Positions 1 to 7,177 of a stretch of DNA of 64,000 bases are shown one piece after another. The stretch spans positions 1-64,000 of the forward strand of contig NZ_JAJTWW010000023.1 in the NCBI RefSeq assembly GCF_021729135.1, read 5' to 3'. Each line of letters starts with the position of its first letter. Position 1 is the stretch's first letter. The notes under the pieces were generated by a model. The model did not search any database. It saw nothing but the letters and a program-made list of their open reading frames with translations, and had not been told where the DNA came from. The stretch is from Brevibacterium daeguense (GTDB taxonomy: Bacteria > Actinomycetota > Actinomycetes > Actinomycetales > Brevibacteriaceae). The position numbers and the translations under genes were made by a program.

Positions 1-75
1 AGGCTCCATCCGTGCCAGCGCATCACGCACGACAGCCACGTCGTCGTGACCAGCCAACTGCAGTGATTCGATCAT
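1..75 (-). CDS. 5' end of a truncated gene of unknown function
   Basis: Twenty-five codons of a leftward gene remain, from ATG at 75 to the window edge; the peptide begins MIESLQLAGHDDVAVV. Nothing in it identifies a family. The start is supported by a TAATAT -10-like hexamer exactly 7 nt upstream, the spacing expected of an actinobacterial leaderless transcript. The gene is partial only because the window ends. Confidence 0.55.
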   Translation of the reverse strand, partial: MIESLQLAGHDDVAVVRDALARMEP

Positions 76-88
76 GTGTTCTATATTA
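76..88 (-). promoter_or_regulatory. leaderless-type -10 element for the truncated gene
   Basis: On the minus strand, TAATAT (complement at 83-88) lies 7 nt before the ATG at 75, so transcription would begin at or next to the start codon. No convincing -35 is visible. Inference from spacing only. Confidence 0.35.
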
Positions 89-198
89 GCAAGACCGACG
101 GAGACAGGGAATACCCGAACGGGAGGATTCCTGAAATCCTGCCGCCAGGCATGTCCCCGCCTGCCGGGCATCTCCCCGCCTACCGGCACCGACGACGA

Positions 199-234
199 CA
201 GGGCCCGGGTACCGATATCGGTACCCGGGCCCTG
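199..234. terminator. 36-bp perfect palindrome, probable terminator
   Basis: Positions 199-234 are a perfect, unspaced inverted repeat of 18+18 bases centred on GATATC, with nested GGGCCC and GGTACC palindromes. As RNA it folds on either strand. It lies about 90 nt past the stop of the acyl-CoA dehydrogenase gene and about 120 nt before the truncated gene's start. There is no U-tract, which is common in GC-rich actinobacteria. A protein-binding site is the alternative. The rest of 76-326 shows only a weaker hairpin (AGGATT/AATCCT, 124-140). Confidence 0.6.
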
Positions 235-326
235 GTTGCCCTCATCCTGGAAGCGCAACCCTGAGATCAGCTGTCGGCAGACTTCGGGCTGTCAGCGAAT
301 TCCGGATTGGCGGCAGCCTGCCTGGA

Positions 327-1613
327 TCAGTGCTGCGACAGCTCGTGGCGGCCGACCACCATGTGGTGCACCTCGTCCGGGCCGTCCGCGAAGCGGAGGT
401 GACGCACGTCCGCATAGAGCTCAGGAAGCGGCGTAAACTGCGACATGCCGTAAGCACCGTGGATCTGGATGGCCTGATCGATGATCTGGCAGGCCTTTTC
501 CGGGACCTGGGCCTTTGCCATCGAGACCCACACGCGGGCTTCCTTGTTGCCCAGCACGTCCATAGCCTTGGCCGCCTTGAGCACCAGCAGGCGCATCGAC
601 TCGATGTCGATCCGCGCGCGCGAGATCTTCTCGAGGTTTCCCCCGAGCTTGGCCAGCGGCTGGCCGAACGCAGTCCGCGAGGTGCCGCGCTTGACCATGT
701 AGTCCAGGGCCACCTCGGCCTTGCCGATGGTGCGCATGCAGTGGTGGATGCGACCGGGGCCCAGTCGCACCTGCGAGATCTCGAAGCCGCGGCCTTCGCC
801 CAGGAGCATGTTGGACTCCGGGACCCGCACGTTGGTGAAGCGCATGTGCATGTGGCCGCGCGGGGCGTGGTCCTCACCGAAGACATGCATGGGGCCGACG
901 ATCTCCACGCCAGGGGTGTCCATCGGAACCAGGATCTGCGAGTGATTGCGGCTGCGGTCGTCGCCGTCATTGGTCTTGACCATCATGATCATGATCTTGC
1001 AGCGGGGATCACCTGCGCCGGAGATGTAGTGCTTCTCGCCGTTGATCACCCATTCCCCGTTCTCCAGGACCGCAGACGTCTTGACGTTCTTGGCGTCGGA
1101 GGTGGCGACGTCCGGTTCCGTCATGACGTAGGCGGAGCGGATCTCGCCGTCGAGCAGCGGCTGCAGCCACTGCTTCTTCTGCTCAGGGGTGCCGACCCGC
1201 TCGAGGACCTCCATGTTGCCGGTATCAGGCGCCGAGCAGTTCATCGTCTCCGAGGCCAGCGGGCTCTTGCCCAGCTCGATGGCGATGTAGGCGTAGTCGA
1301 GGTTCGACAGGCCCTCACCGGTCTCCGCGTCGGGCAGGAAGAAGTTCCACAGACCTTCCTCCTTCGCCTTGTCCTTGGCCTGCTGCAGGACTTCGAGCTG
1401 GCCCGGCGCGAAGCTCCAGCGGTCCTCGTGGCCCTCGCCGAGCCTGACGAACTCCTCGTACATCGGATCGACCGTCTCCGCGATGAACCGCTTGACGTGA
1501 TTCAGCAGCGGCATCGCCTTCTCGGACATGCGCAGGTCGTTGAGCGCATCCTGCGGATCCGCGCTTGCGATTCCGACTTGGCTCTGGCTTGTGGTTTCTT
1601 CTGCGAACTTCAT
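327..1613 (-). CDS. acyl-CoA dehydrogenase family protein
   Basis: A 428-residue flavoprotein of the acyl-CoA dehydrogenase family, which introduces an alpha-beta double bond into acyl-CoA thioesters and passes electrons to ETF. The helical N-terminal third is followed by the beta-barrel stretch (YVMTEPDVATSDAKN, then GEWVINGEKHYISGAG) and a C-terminal helical domain with RTAFGQPLAKLGG, IHGAYG and a closing YADVRHLRFADGPDEVH typical of ACAD10/11-like members. The length is normal. A CaiB-type CoA-transferase gene lies 89 bp upstream on the same strand, so the pair probably activates and oxidises an unidentified acid. The substrate cannot be read from the sequence. Confidence 0.93.
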   Translation of the reverse strand: MKFAEETTSQSQVGIASADPQDALNDLRMSEKAMPLLNHVKRFIAETVDPMYEEFVRLGEGHEDRWSFAPGQLEVLQQAKDKAKEEGLWNFFLPDAETGEGLSNLDYAYIAIELGKSPLASETMNCSAPDTGNMEVLERVGTPEQKKQWLQPLLDGEIRSAYVMTEPDVATSDAKNVKTSAVLENGEWVINGEKHYISGAGDPRCKIMIMMVKTNDGDDRSRNHSQILVPMDTPGVEIVGPMHVFGEDHAPRGHMHMRFTNVRVPESNMLLGEGRGFEISQVRLGPGRIHHCMRTIGKAEVALDYMVKRGTSRTAFGQPLAKLGGNLEKISRARIDIESMRLLVLKAAKAMDVLGNKEARVWVSMAKAQVPEKACQIIDQAIQIHGAYGMSQFTPLPELYADVRHLRFADGPDEVHHMVVGRHELSQH

Positions 1614-1631
1614 ATCTCGCCCTCCTTGGCG

Positions 1632-1672
1632 TGATCGTGGTTCTCGATTGCTGAACCTGATCGTGGTTCTCG
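1632..1672. repeat. 26-bp tandem repeat, 1.6 copies
   Basis: TGATCGTGGTTCTCG occurs at 1632-1646 and again at 1658-1672 with no mismatch, a 26-bp period. It occupies the gap between the CoA-transferase stop and the dehydrogenase start, just upstream of the latter's ribosome-binding region. It may be slippage or a paired protein site. Confidence 0.6.
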
Positions 1673-1702
1673 GTGGTGTGAACTTCTTCGGTAAGTCTCT
1701 GC

Positions 1703-2944
1703 TCAGCGTCCGGCGACCGGCACTCCCCCGGCGACGACGCCGTCGGAGGCCAGCCGTTCGACGTCTTCAGGGCTGAACCCGGCCGACTCGAGCACCTCGG
1801 CCGTGTGAGCCCCGGTCTGCGGGGCAGGGGCGGGCTGCGCGTACGGCTCGCCATCCGACTCGCCACCCGCCCAGCTGGCTCCTCCACGCGCGGCGAACCG
1901 CGGTGCGAGGCCAGGCTGGCGCACGCCGGAATCGTCGCGGTAGAAGACCTTGCGCGCCTGGTTGTGGGCGTCGGCCTCCGCCTCGTCGAAGTTGAGGATC
2001 GGGAACACGCAGCCGTCGGTGCCGTCGAAGATCTCGACCAGCTCATCGCGCGTCCGAGAGGCGATCGCCTCGGTGAAGGCAGTGCGGATCTGCGGCCAGG
2101 TGTCCTTCTTGCGGTAGTCGAAGGTGCCGAACGGACCGGGCATCCTGTCCTCAATCCCGAGGCTGTCGATGAAGATCTTGAAGAACTGCGGCTCGATGCA
2201 GCCCACGGACACCCACTGGCCGTCCTTGGTCTCGTAGCGATCGTAGAAGGGCGCTCCCGAGTCGAGCATGTTGGTGCCGCGCTCCTCCTGCCAGTCGCCG
2301 GTCGCGGAGAAGCCGTGCATCATCGCCCACAGGAGGTTCGCGCCGTCCACCATTGCGGCGTCGACGACGGTGCCCTCTCCGGAGGACTTCGCTCGCACCA
2401 GGGCGGCGAGCATTCCGATGGCCAGCAGCATGCCGCCGCCGCCGAAGTCGCCGAGCAGGTTGGCGGGGAACTGCGGGCCCTCACCGGCGCGACCCAGCTG
2501 GTGGAGGACACCGGAGGAGGCGATGTAGTTCATGTCATGGCCGGCCATGTTCGAGCGCGGACCCGTCTGGCCGTAGCCGGTGATGCGGCCGTAGACCAGC
2601 CGCGGGTTGAGCTCCAGCAGCTCATCCGGCCCCAGGCCGAGGCGCTCGGCGACTCCCGGCCGGAAGCCCTCCAGGCAGCCGTCGGCGCCGGCGACCAGCT
2701 TGCGCACGACCTCGACACCCTCGGGCTTCTTGAGGTCGACGACCAGCGACTTCTTTCCCCGGTCGAGGACCGGGCTGTTGGCCGAGTCGAGCTCCGAGGG
2801 ACGCTGCAGGCGGATGACCTCGGCGCCGAGGTCGGCGAGCACCATCGAGGCGAAGGGGCCCGGCCCGATGCCTCCGAAGTCGACGATGCGCACTCCTGCG
2901 AGCGGTGCGGGCGGCGCGGTGGGGGTGGACTCTGCTGCGGCCAT
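1703..2944 (-). CDS. CaiB/BaiF family CoA-transferase (class III)
   Basis: About 413 residues from the chosen ATG at 2944; an ATG 7 codons upstream is possible, but MAAAES is nearer the fold. Class III CoA-transferases move CoA between carboxylic acids or act as alpha-methylacyl-CoA racemases. The N-terminal GVRIVDFGGIGPGPFASMVLAD carries the usual GP-x-A pattern. LDRGKKSLVVDLKKPEG and EGFRPGVAERLGLGPDEL follow, then YGQTGPRSNMAGHDMNYIASSG with the usual active-site Asp. The HDMNY context resembles alpha-methylacyl-CoA racemase more than formyl-CoA transferase. It probably shares a transcript with the downstream dehydrogenase. Confidence 0.92.
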   Translation of the reverse strand: MAAAESTPTAPPAPLAGVRIVDFGGIGPGPFASMVLADLGAEVIRLQRPSELDSANSPVLDRGKKSLVVDLKKPEGVEVVRKLVAGADGCLEGFRPGVAERLGLGPDELLELNPRLVYGRITGYGQTGPRSNMAGHDMNYIASSGVLHQLGRAGEGPQFPANLLGDFGGGGMLLAIGMLAALVRAKSSGEGTVVDAAMVDGANLLWAMMHGFSATGDWQEERGTNMLDSGAPFYDRYETKDGQWVSVGCIEPQFFKIFIDSLGIEDRMPGPFGTFDYRKKDTWPQIRTAFTEAIASRTRDELVEIFDGTDGCVFPILNFDEAEADAHNQARKVFYRDDSGVRQPGLAPRFAARGGASWAGGESDGEPYAQPAPAPQTGAHTAEVLESAGFSPEDVERLASDGVVAGGVPVAGR

Positions 2945-3206
2945 GATGTCTCCTCCATGGTTCAATGGCGATGCTCCGCGGCTCCGCGCGGACTTCCGGT
3001 GGGCCGGACCCGACGCGTCTCTGCGGCGACCCCGTTTCCAGCACGTTACCGAACACTTGTTAAGTTGAGACTAGAGTGCCGGGCCGGAGTCCGCAATACT
3101 GGGAGCCTCGAAATGGGGCGGCCACAACCGGGCAAGGCAGTTCCGCCATACCCCCCGACGAAGTTCCGCCACACCGCCAACAACAGTTTTCAGCGAAGGA
3201 AGTGCA
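2945..3206. promoter_or_regulatory. divergent promoter region, CoA-transferase / thioesterase
   Basis: A 262-bp intergenic region between two divergent genes. It must hold promoters for both. I see AACACTTGTTAAG around 3050-3063, a short AACA/TGTT dyad that could be a TetR-type operator for acyl-CoA genes, and TAGAGT nearby as a possible plus-strand -10. Neither is strong. Confidence 0.3.
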
Positions 3207-3620
3207 ATGTCCGAGGTCTTCATCCACAAGCCCGAGATCCGCTGGTCGGACCAGGACATCCTCGGCCACGTCAATAACGGCCGCATCGTCACCCTCATCG
3301 AGGAGGGGCGGATCAACTGGCTGGTCGGCATGCGCGGCAGGGACTCCATCGGTGCCCCGAAGCTGGCAGTTCGCCTGGAGCTCGACTACAAGAAGCCGGT
3401 GCTCTACGGCCCCGAGCTGACCCTGGAGCTGCGGATCGCGCGGGTGGGCAACACGTCATTCACCATCCACACCACCGGAATCCAGCAGGACGAGGTCGTC
3501 TTCGAGGCCCTCAACGTCATGGTGACCGTGGAGCCGAAGACCTTGAAGCCCACGCCCATCAGCGAGAAGGACAAGGAATACCTGCGCACCTACATGGTCG
3601 AGGAGAAGGCTTCCGCCTGA
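3207..3620 (+). CDS. hotdog-fold acyl-CoA thioesterase (4HBT family)
   Basis: A 137-residue single hotdog domain. The N-terminus EIRWSDQDILGHVNNGRIVTL has the Asp and the HVNN loop of 4-hydroxybenzoyl-CoA/YbgC-type thioesterases, followed by the long helix and beta strands including LELDYKKPVLYGPELTLEL. It should hydrolyse an acyl-CoA to free acid plus CoA in the cytoplasm. Its divergent placement beside the CoA-transferase and dehydrogenase suggests that it recycles CoA in the same pathway. GAAGGAAG lies just before the ATG. Confidence 0.88.
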   Translation: MSEVFIHKPEIRWSDQDILGHVNNGRIVTLIEEGRINWLVGMRGRDSIGAPKLAVRLELDYKKPVLYGPELTLELRIARVGNTSFTIHTTGIQQDEVVFEALNVMVTVEPKTLKPTPISEKDKEYLRTYMVEEKASA

Positions 3621-3683
3621 TTCGGCTCACCGGCCGAGAGTCGCCGTCCAGCCGACACCGACTCACCGACTGACCCGGCTGAC

Positions 3684-5129
3684 TCACCCGCCCATCAGCG
3701 GGCTCTGCGGGAACGGCAGCAGCTCCTCGATCGCCGCGCCGACGGTGAAGACCGAGTCGTCGGCATAGGGATGCCCGACGATCTGCACACCCACGGGCAC
3801 GCCGGTCGGACCGACGCCGCTGGGCACGGCGAGCACCGGGTGGCGATTGGCGATGTTGAACGGCACCGCCATGTGCGCCTGCCAGTAGAAGTCGAGCTGC
3901 CCCGCCGGCCGATCGAGCGGCTCCAGGTAGTCCTGGCCCGCCTCCAGCACCGCGATCGCCGAGGTGGGGGTCACCAGCACATCGAAACCAGCCATCGCAG
4001 CCGCGATCTGCTGCTGGATGCGACTCTCCATGAGCAGGGAGTCCAGCAGACTCACCCGCTCCGCGTGAGCACGCGTGTATTCGACGAACCGCTGCGAGTA
4101 CGGCTCCAGCAGGCCGATGTCGCCGCCTGCGGCGCGCAGCATGTTCGCGGCGGCGAGATGTCCGTAGTGCGCACTCGAGACCTCGTTGACCTCGGCCAGG
4201 GACAGGCCGACGTCGACTTCGACCACCTCGGCGCCGGCGTCGGCGAGCGCTGCCACGACCGAGTCCAGCCCGGCGAGCACCTCGGCGTCGACGTCGTAGC
4301 AGCCGAGGTCGCGGGAGACCGCGACTCGCATGCCGGCGACCCCTGCCGCGCCGGTGAACTCGGTCGGCAGCACGTGCGCCGGCCCGATCGTGACGTGATC
4401 TCGCGGGTGCGTGCCGACGATGAGGTTGGTCGCGAGGGCGGAGTCCGCGACGCTGCGGGTCAGCACGTGGTCCCCGCGGTACCAGTCCGCGTTGAGCGGC
4501 GGCACCGCCGGCGTCCGGCCGTAGGGCGTCTTGAACCCGACCAGCCCGGTGAACGCCGCGGGGATGCGCGTGGACCCGGCGATGTCCGAGGCGGTCGCCA
4601 GCGGACCGAAACCGGCAGCCACGGCCGCCGCCGAACCACCGGAGGAGCCTCCGGGGGTGAAGTCCGGGTTGAACGGATTCCGGGTGATCCCCCACGCGGC
4701 GGTCTGGGTGAACGTCGCGCAGGAGAACTCCGGCGTCGTCGTCCGGGCGAAGGGGATCGCTCCGGCAGCGCGCAGCCGGTCGACGATCGGGTGGTCGGCG
4801 TCCGCCACCGCACCCGCCAGCGCGCGCGAGCCGCGCGTGGCAGACATCCCCTCGACATCGTGCAGCTCCTTGACCAGCAGCGGCAGGCCGAGCAGCGGAG
4901 GCAGCGGCCCATCGACCCCGCGCCCGAATGACTGCGCCGCGTAGACCCGCGCCGCCTCCGCCGCCTCCTCCCGCGCCGGCTCCCCCATCACGTCGATCAC
5001 CGCGTTGACCGTGCCGTCGAGGGCCTCGATCCGCTCGATGAGCGCGTCGAGGTAGTCGACCGGGGAGAGCTCCAGCGAGCGGAACGCGGACAGCACTTCC
5101 ATAACCGTCATGTGATGCAGGTCTCTCAT
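3684..5129 (-). CDS. amidase (amidase-signature family)
   Basis: 481 residues from ATG 5129; upstream in-frame sequence runs through the divergent HAD gene and is excluded. The amidase-signature Ser-cisSer-Lys triad is visible: LLVKELHDVEG holds the Lys, FTPGGSSGGSAAAVAAG the glycine-rich signature with the cis-Ser, and ATASDIAGSTRIPAAF the nucleophilic Ser. The C-terminus (PVGVQIVGHPYADDSVF) matches amidases and GatA. It hydrolyses C-N amide bonds of an unknown substrate. It is not GatA, since no gatB or gatC is adjacent. It converges with the thioesterase gene across 63 bp. Confidence 0.92.
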   Translation of the reverse strand: MRDLHHMTVMEVLSAFRSLELSPVDYLDALIERIEALDGTVNAVIDVMGEPAREEAAEAARVYAAQSFGRGVDGPLPPLLGLPLLVKELHDVEGMSATRGSRALAGAVADADHPIVDRLRAAGAIPFARTTTPEFSCATFTQTAAWGITRNPFNPDFTPGGSSGGSAAAVAAGFGPLATASDIAGSTRIPAAFTGLVGFKTPYGRTPAVPPLNADWYRGDHVLTRSVADSALATNLIVGTHPRDHVTIGPAHVLPTEFTGAAGVAGMRVAVSRDLGCYDVDAEVLAGLDSVVAALADAGAEVVEVDVGLSLAEVNEVSSAHYGHLAAANMLRAAGGDIGLLEPYSQRFVEYTRAHAERVSLLDSLLMESRIQQQIAAAMAGFDVLVTPTSAIAVLEAGQDYLEPLDRPAGQLDFYWQAHMAVPFNIANRHPVLAVPSGVGPTGVPVGVQIVGHPYADDSVFTVGAAIEELLPFPQSPLMGG

Positions 5130-5202
5130 GCGCCCAGTCTGCCACGGGACGATACGCTTGGTGCACGAGGGAGGCGGCAGCACGCAGGGCCGGGACGATC
5201 GC

Positions 5203-5874
5203 ATGGACTTCGAGGAATCAGCACGCAGGCGCGCTCGCCACGTGACCCTCTTCCTCGACGTCGACGGGGTCCTCAACTCCTTCCCCGTCACCGGCCTGCG
5301 GTTCCTCCGCGAGCGCCGCAGGCGCGTCCGCGCCTGGCACTACGAACTTCACTTCCGCCCCAGGATCATCCGGCTCCTCGAACGCCTTGCCGAACGACGC
5401 CAGGTCGACATCGTCTGGCTGTCGACGTGGTCGCAGCGGTGCCGCAGCGAGCTCGAGCCGAAATTCGGGTTCCGCAATCGGTACCCGATCATCCCCATGC
5501 CCGACGACTCCTACAACCGCTTCGCCAACGATCCGCACACCTGGTGGAAGGCCATCGCGGTCGAGGAGTGGCTGGCGGAGAACTCGGATGCGCGGGCGAT
5601 CTGGATCGATGACGATCTGGCGGCGCCGGTCACCCGCGACTACTTCTCCACCAAGTACGCGGGCCGGCTGCTGCTGATCGCCCCCGAGTTCTCCCGCGGG
5701 CTCGGGGAGGAGCACTTCGAGGCCATCCGCGCCTTCAGCCACCCGCGCTTCACTCCCCTCTCCACCGTCGCCCTGCGTCCGCGGGCGCTCGTCCGTCTCA
5801 AGCCCGCGACGCGAAAGCCGCCGGCCTCGACGAAGGACAGCACCCGGAACATCCGTGAAAGGAAGAACGAATGA
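5203..5874 (+). CDS. HAD-like hydrolase of the Swiss-Army-Knife RNA-repair type
   Basis: 223 residues from ATG 5203. VTLFLDVDGVLNSF carries HAD motif I with nucleophile D19 and general acid D21; IVWLSTW is motif II and IWIDDDLAAPV is motif IV. The compact layout with a conserved HTWWK segment matches the HAD domain annotated in Swiss-Army-Knife RNA-repair proteins, which act as 2'/3'-phosphatases; that specificity is borrowed from the family. The stop overlaps the start of the racemase-like gene by 4 nt, so the two are translationally coupled. The amidase gene diverges 73 bp upstream. Confidence 0.8.
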   Translation: MDFEESARRRARHVTLFLDVDGVLNSFPVTGLRFLRERRRRVRAWHYELHFRPRIIRLLERLAERRQVDIVWLSTWSQRCRSELEPKFGFRNRYPIIPMPDDSYNRFANDPHTWWKAIAVEEWLAENSDARAIWIDDDLAAPVTRDYFSTKYAGRLLLIAPEFSRGLGEEHFEAIRAFSHPRFTPLSTVALRPRALVRLKPATRKPPASTKDSTRNIRERKNE

Positions 5875-6680
5875 CACGCCGCGCCCGCCCTCTGGTCGGC
5901 TTCATCGACTCCGGTCTGGGACTGGTCGACTTCGCCGACTCCTTCCACCGGCTGCTCCCCGAGGCCGACCTGCTGCTGTCGATGGATCCCGATTGGATGC
6001 CCTACGGCGCGCTCGAGCCGGGCGTCGTCGCCGAACGGATCATCGCCTCGGCGGACGTGTTCGAGCCCTGGGAGCCCGATGCGGTGGTCATCGCCTGCAA
6101 CACCGGCTCTGTGCACGGCCTGGCGGCGCTCCGGCAGGTGCTGGAGCCGGACGTGCCCGTCGTCGGCACGGTGCCGGCGGTCAAGACCGCGGCCGACTCG
6201 AAGGTCCCCTTCGCCGTCTGGGCGACTCAGGCGACGACCGCCAGCGACTATCAGCGCGGCCTCATCGACGCCTTCGCCGCGGAGGCCGAAGTCCATGCCG
6301 TCCCCTGCCCCGGCCTGGCCGAGGCCATCGACGCCGCCGATCTGGCAGCCGTCGACGCCGCGATCGACGCCGCCGTCGCCGAGACCCCGGACCACGTCGA
6401 GGCGATCGTCCTCGGCTGCACCCACTACGGGCTCGTCGAGGACCGGATCCTCGCGCGCCGGCCGAGCACCTCGGCACTCCACGACTCGCCGGTCGCGGTG
6501 GCCCGGCAGACGCTGCGGCGCCTCGGCATCGATCCCGATGAGCGTCCCCCGGCACCCGCCGAGGCGCCGGCCGGCCGAGTACTCGCGACCTACATGTCCG
6601 GCCGCCGGGCCGCCCTGCCGGACACCCTCGACGCCTATCCGGCCGGCGTCCGGCTGCGCGCCATCGAATCCCGCGGCTGA
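5871..6680 (+). CDS. glutamate-racemase-like Asp/Glu racemase family protein
   Basis: 269 residues. VGFIDSGLG corresponds to the FDSGxGG motif of MurI; VIACNTGSVHG (C76) and VLGCTHYGL (C183) supply both catalytic cysteines. These residues argue for a cofactor-independent racemase interconverting L- and D-glutamate or a relative. It differs from canonical MurI: SMDPDWMPYG stands where the DTxxxPYG motif is expected, and it is coupled to a HAD phosphatase and not to cell-wall genes. A dedicated MurI may exist elsewhere on the chromosome, so the symbol murI is withheld. Confidence 0.82.
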   Translation: MTRRARPLVGFIDSGLGLVDFADSFHRLLPEADLLLSMDPDWMPYGALEPGVVAERIIASADVFEPWEPDAVVIACNTGSVHGLAALRQVLEPDVPVVGTVPAVKTAADSKVPFAVWATQATTASDYQRGLIDAFAAEAEVHAVPCPGLAEAIDAADLAAVDAAIDAAVAETPDHVEAIVLGCTHYGLVEDRILARRPSTSALHDSPVAVARQTLRRLGIDPDERPPAPAEAPAGRVLATYMSGRRAALPDTLDAYPAGVRLRAIESRG

Positions 6681-6711
6681 GCAGGTCCGCTTGGGGGTCC
6701 ACTGAGCGGGT

Positions 6712-6760
6712 CGGCCGCGCGGTTCACCGGCCGTTCATCGAGCGGGCCGGTGCGCGGCCG
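6712..6760 (+). terminator. strong hairpin after the racemase-like gene
   Basis: CACCGGCC (6725-6732) pairs with GGCCGGTG (6745-6752), and the flanking CGGCCGCG (6712-6719) pairs with CGCGGCCG (6753-6760) across a small bulge. It starts about 30 nt past the stop at 6680, as expected for a terminator. Confidence 0.6.
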
Positions 6761-6877
6761 GACCACTCCCGAATCGGCTGATGTTTCATCCGTCGTTAAC
6801 TGCTTCTGCCGATTCCTCGGCAATAGGGTGGTCGGGTAGCATCCCCACCCCCCTCAGCCCGGAGGATCCCCCTCGCC

Positions 6878-7177
6878 ATGACCGGCCCCACCGCGGAGAA
6901 GCTCCCCAACCTGTACAAGATCGACCTCGAGATCAGCCGCCCCGGCGTGGACACCTCGGCGAACTCGATGGCGACCCGCCTCGACGCCGCGAAGAGCACC
7001 TTCGCCGGCGACGCCTGGATCGGCGGTGAGTCCGACCAGTTCGGAGGGGAGATGACCCACGAGATCGGCCAGCTCGACATCTCCGCCGACATCGCCAAGT
7101 CGGAGATCCCCGACCAGCTCGCCGGGGAGCCCCTCGAGGTCGAGCCCCTCGACTGGCGCGCCCGCTGGAGCCGATGA
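6878..7177 (+). CDS. small protein coupled to polymorphic toxin
   Basis: 99 residues, no signal peptide, acidic, with alternating hydrophobics (YKIDLEISRPGVDTSANSMATRLDAAKSTFAG). I do not recognise a family, and there is no canonical WXG pair. Its size and its 4-nt stop/start overlap with the large toxin gene resemble the small helical partners or targeting factors of type VII-secreted toxins in actinobacteria; that role is inferred from position only. GGAGGA lies about 10 nt before the ATG, and a TAGCAT at 6837-6842 could be its -10. Confidence 0.7.
   Translation: MTGPTAEKLPNLYKIDLEISRPGVDTSANSMATRLDAAKSTFAGDAWIGGESDQFGGEMTHEIGQLDISADIAKSEIPDQLAGEPLEVEPLDWRARWSR

Noticed and set aside
3621-3683. 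Terminator between the convergent thioesterase and amidase genes
   Set aside because: Only short TCGG/CCGA dyads are present; nothing stable enough to call.
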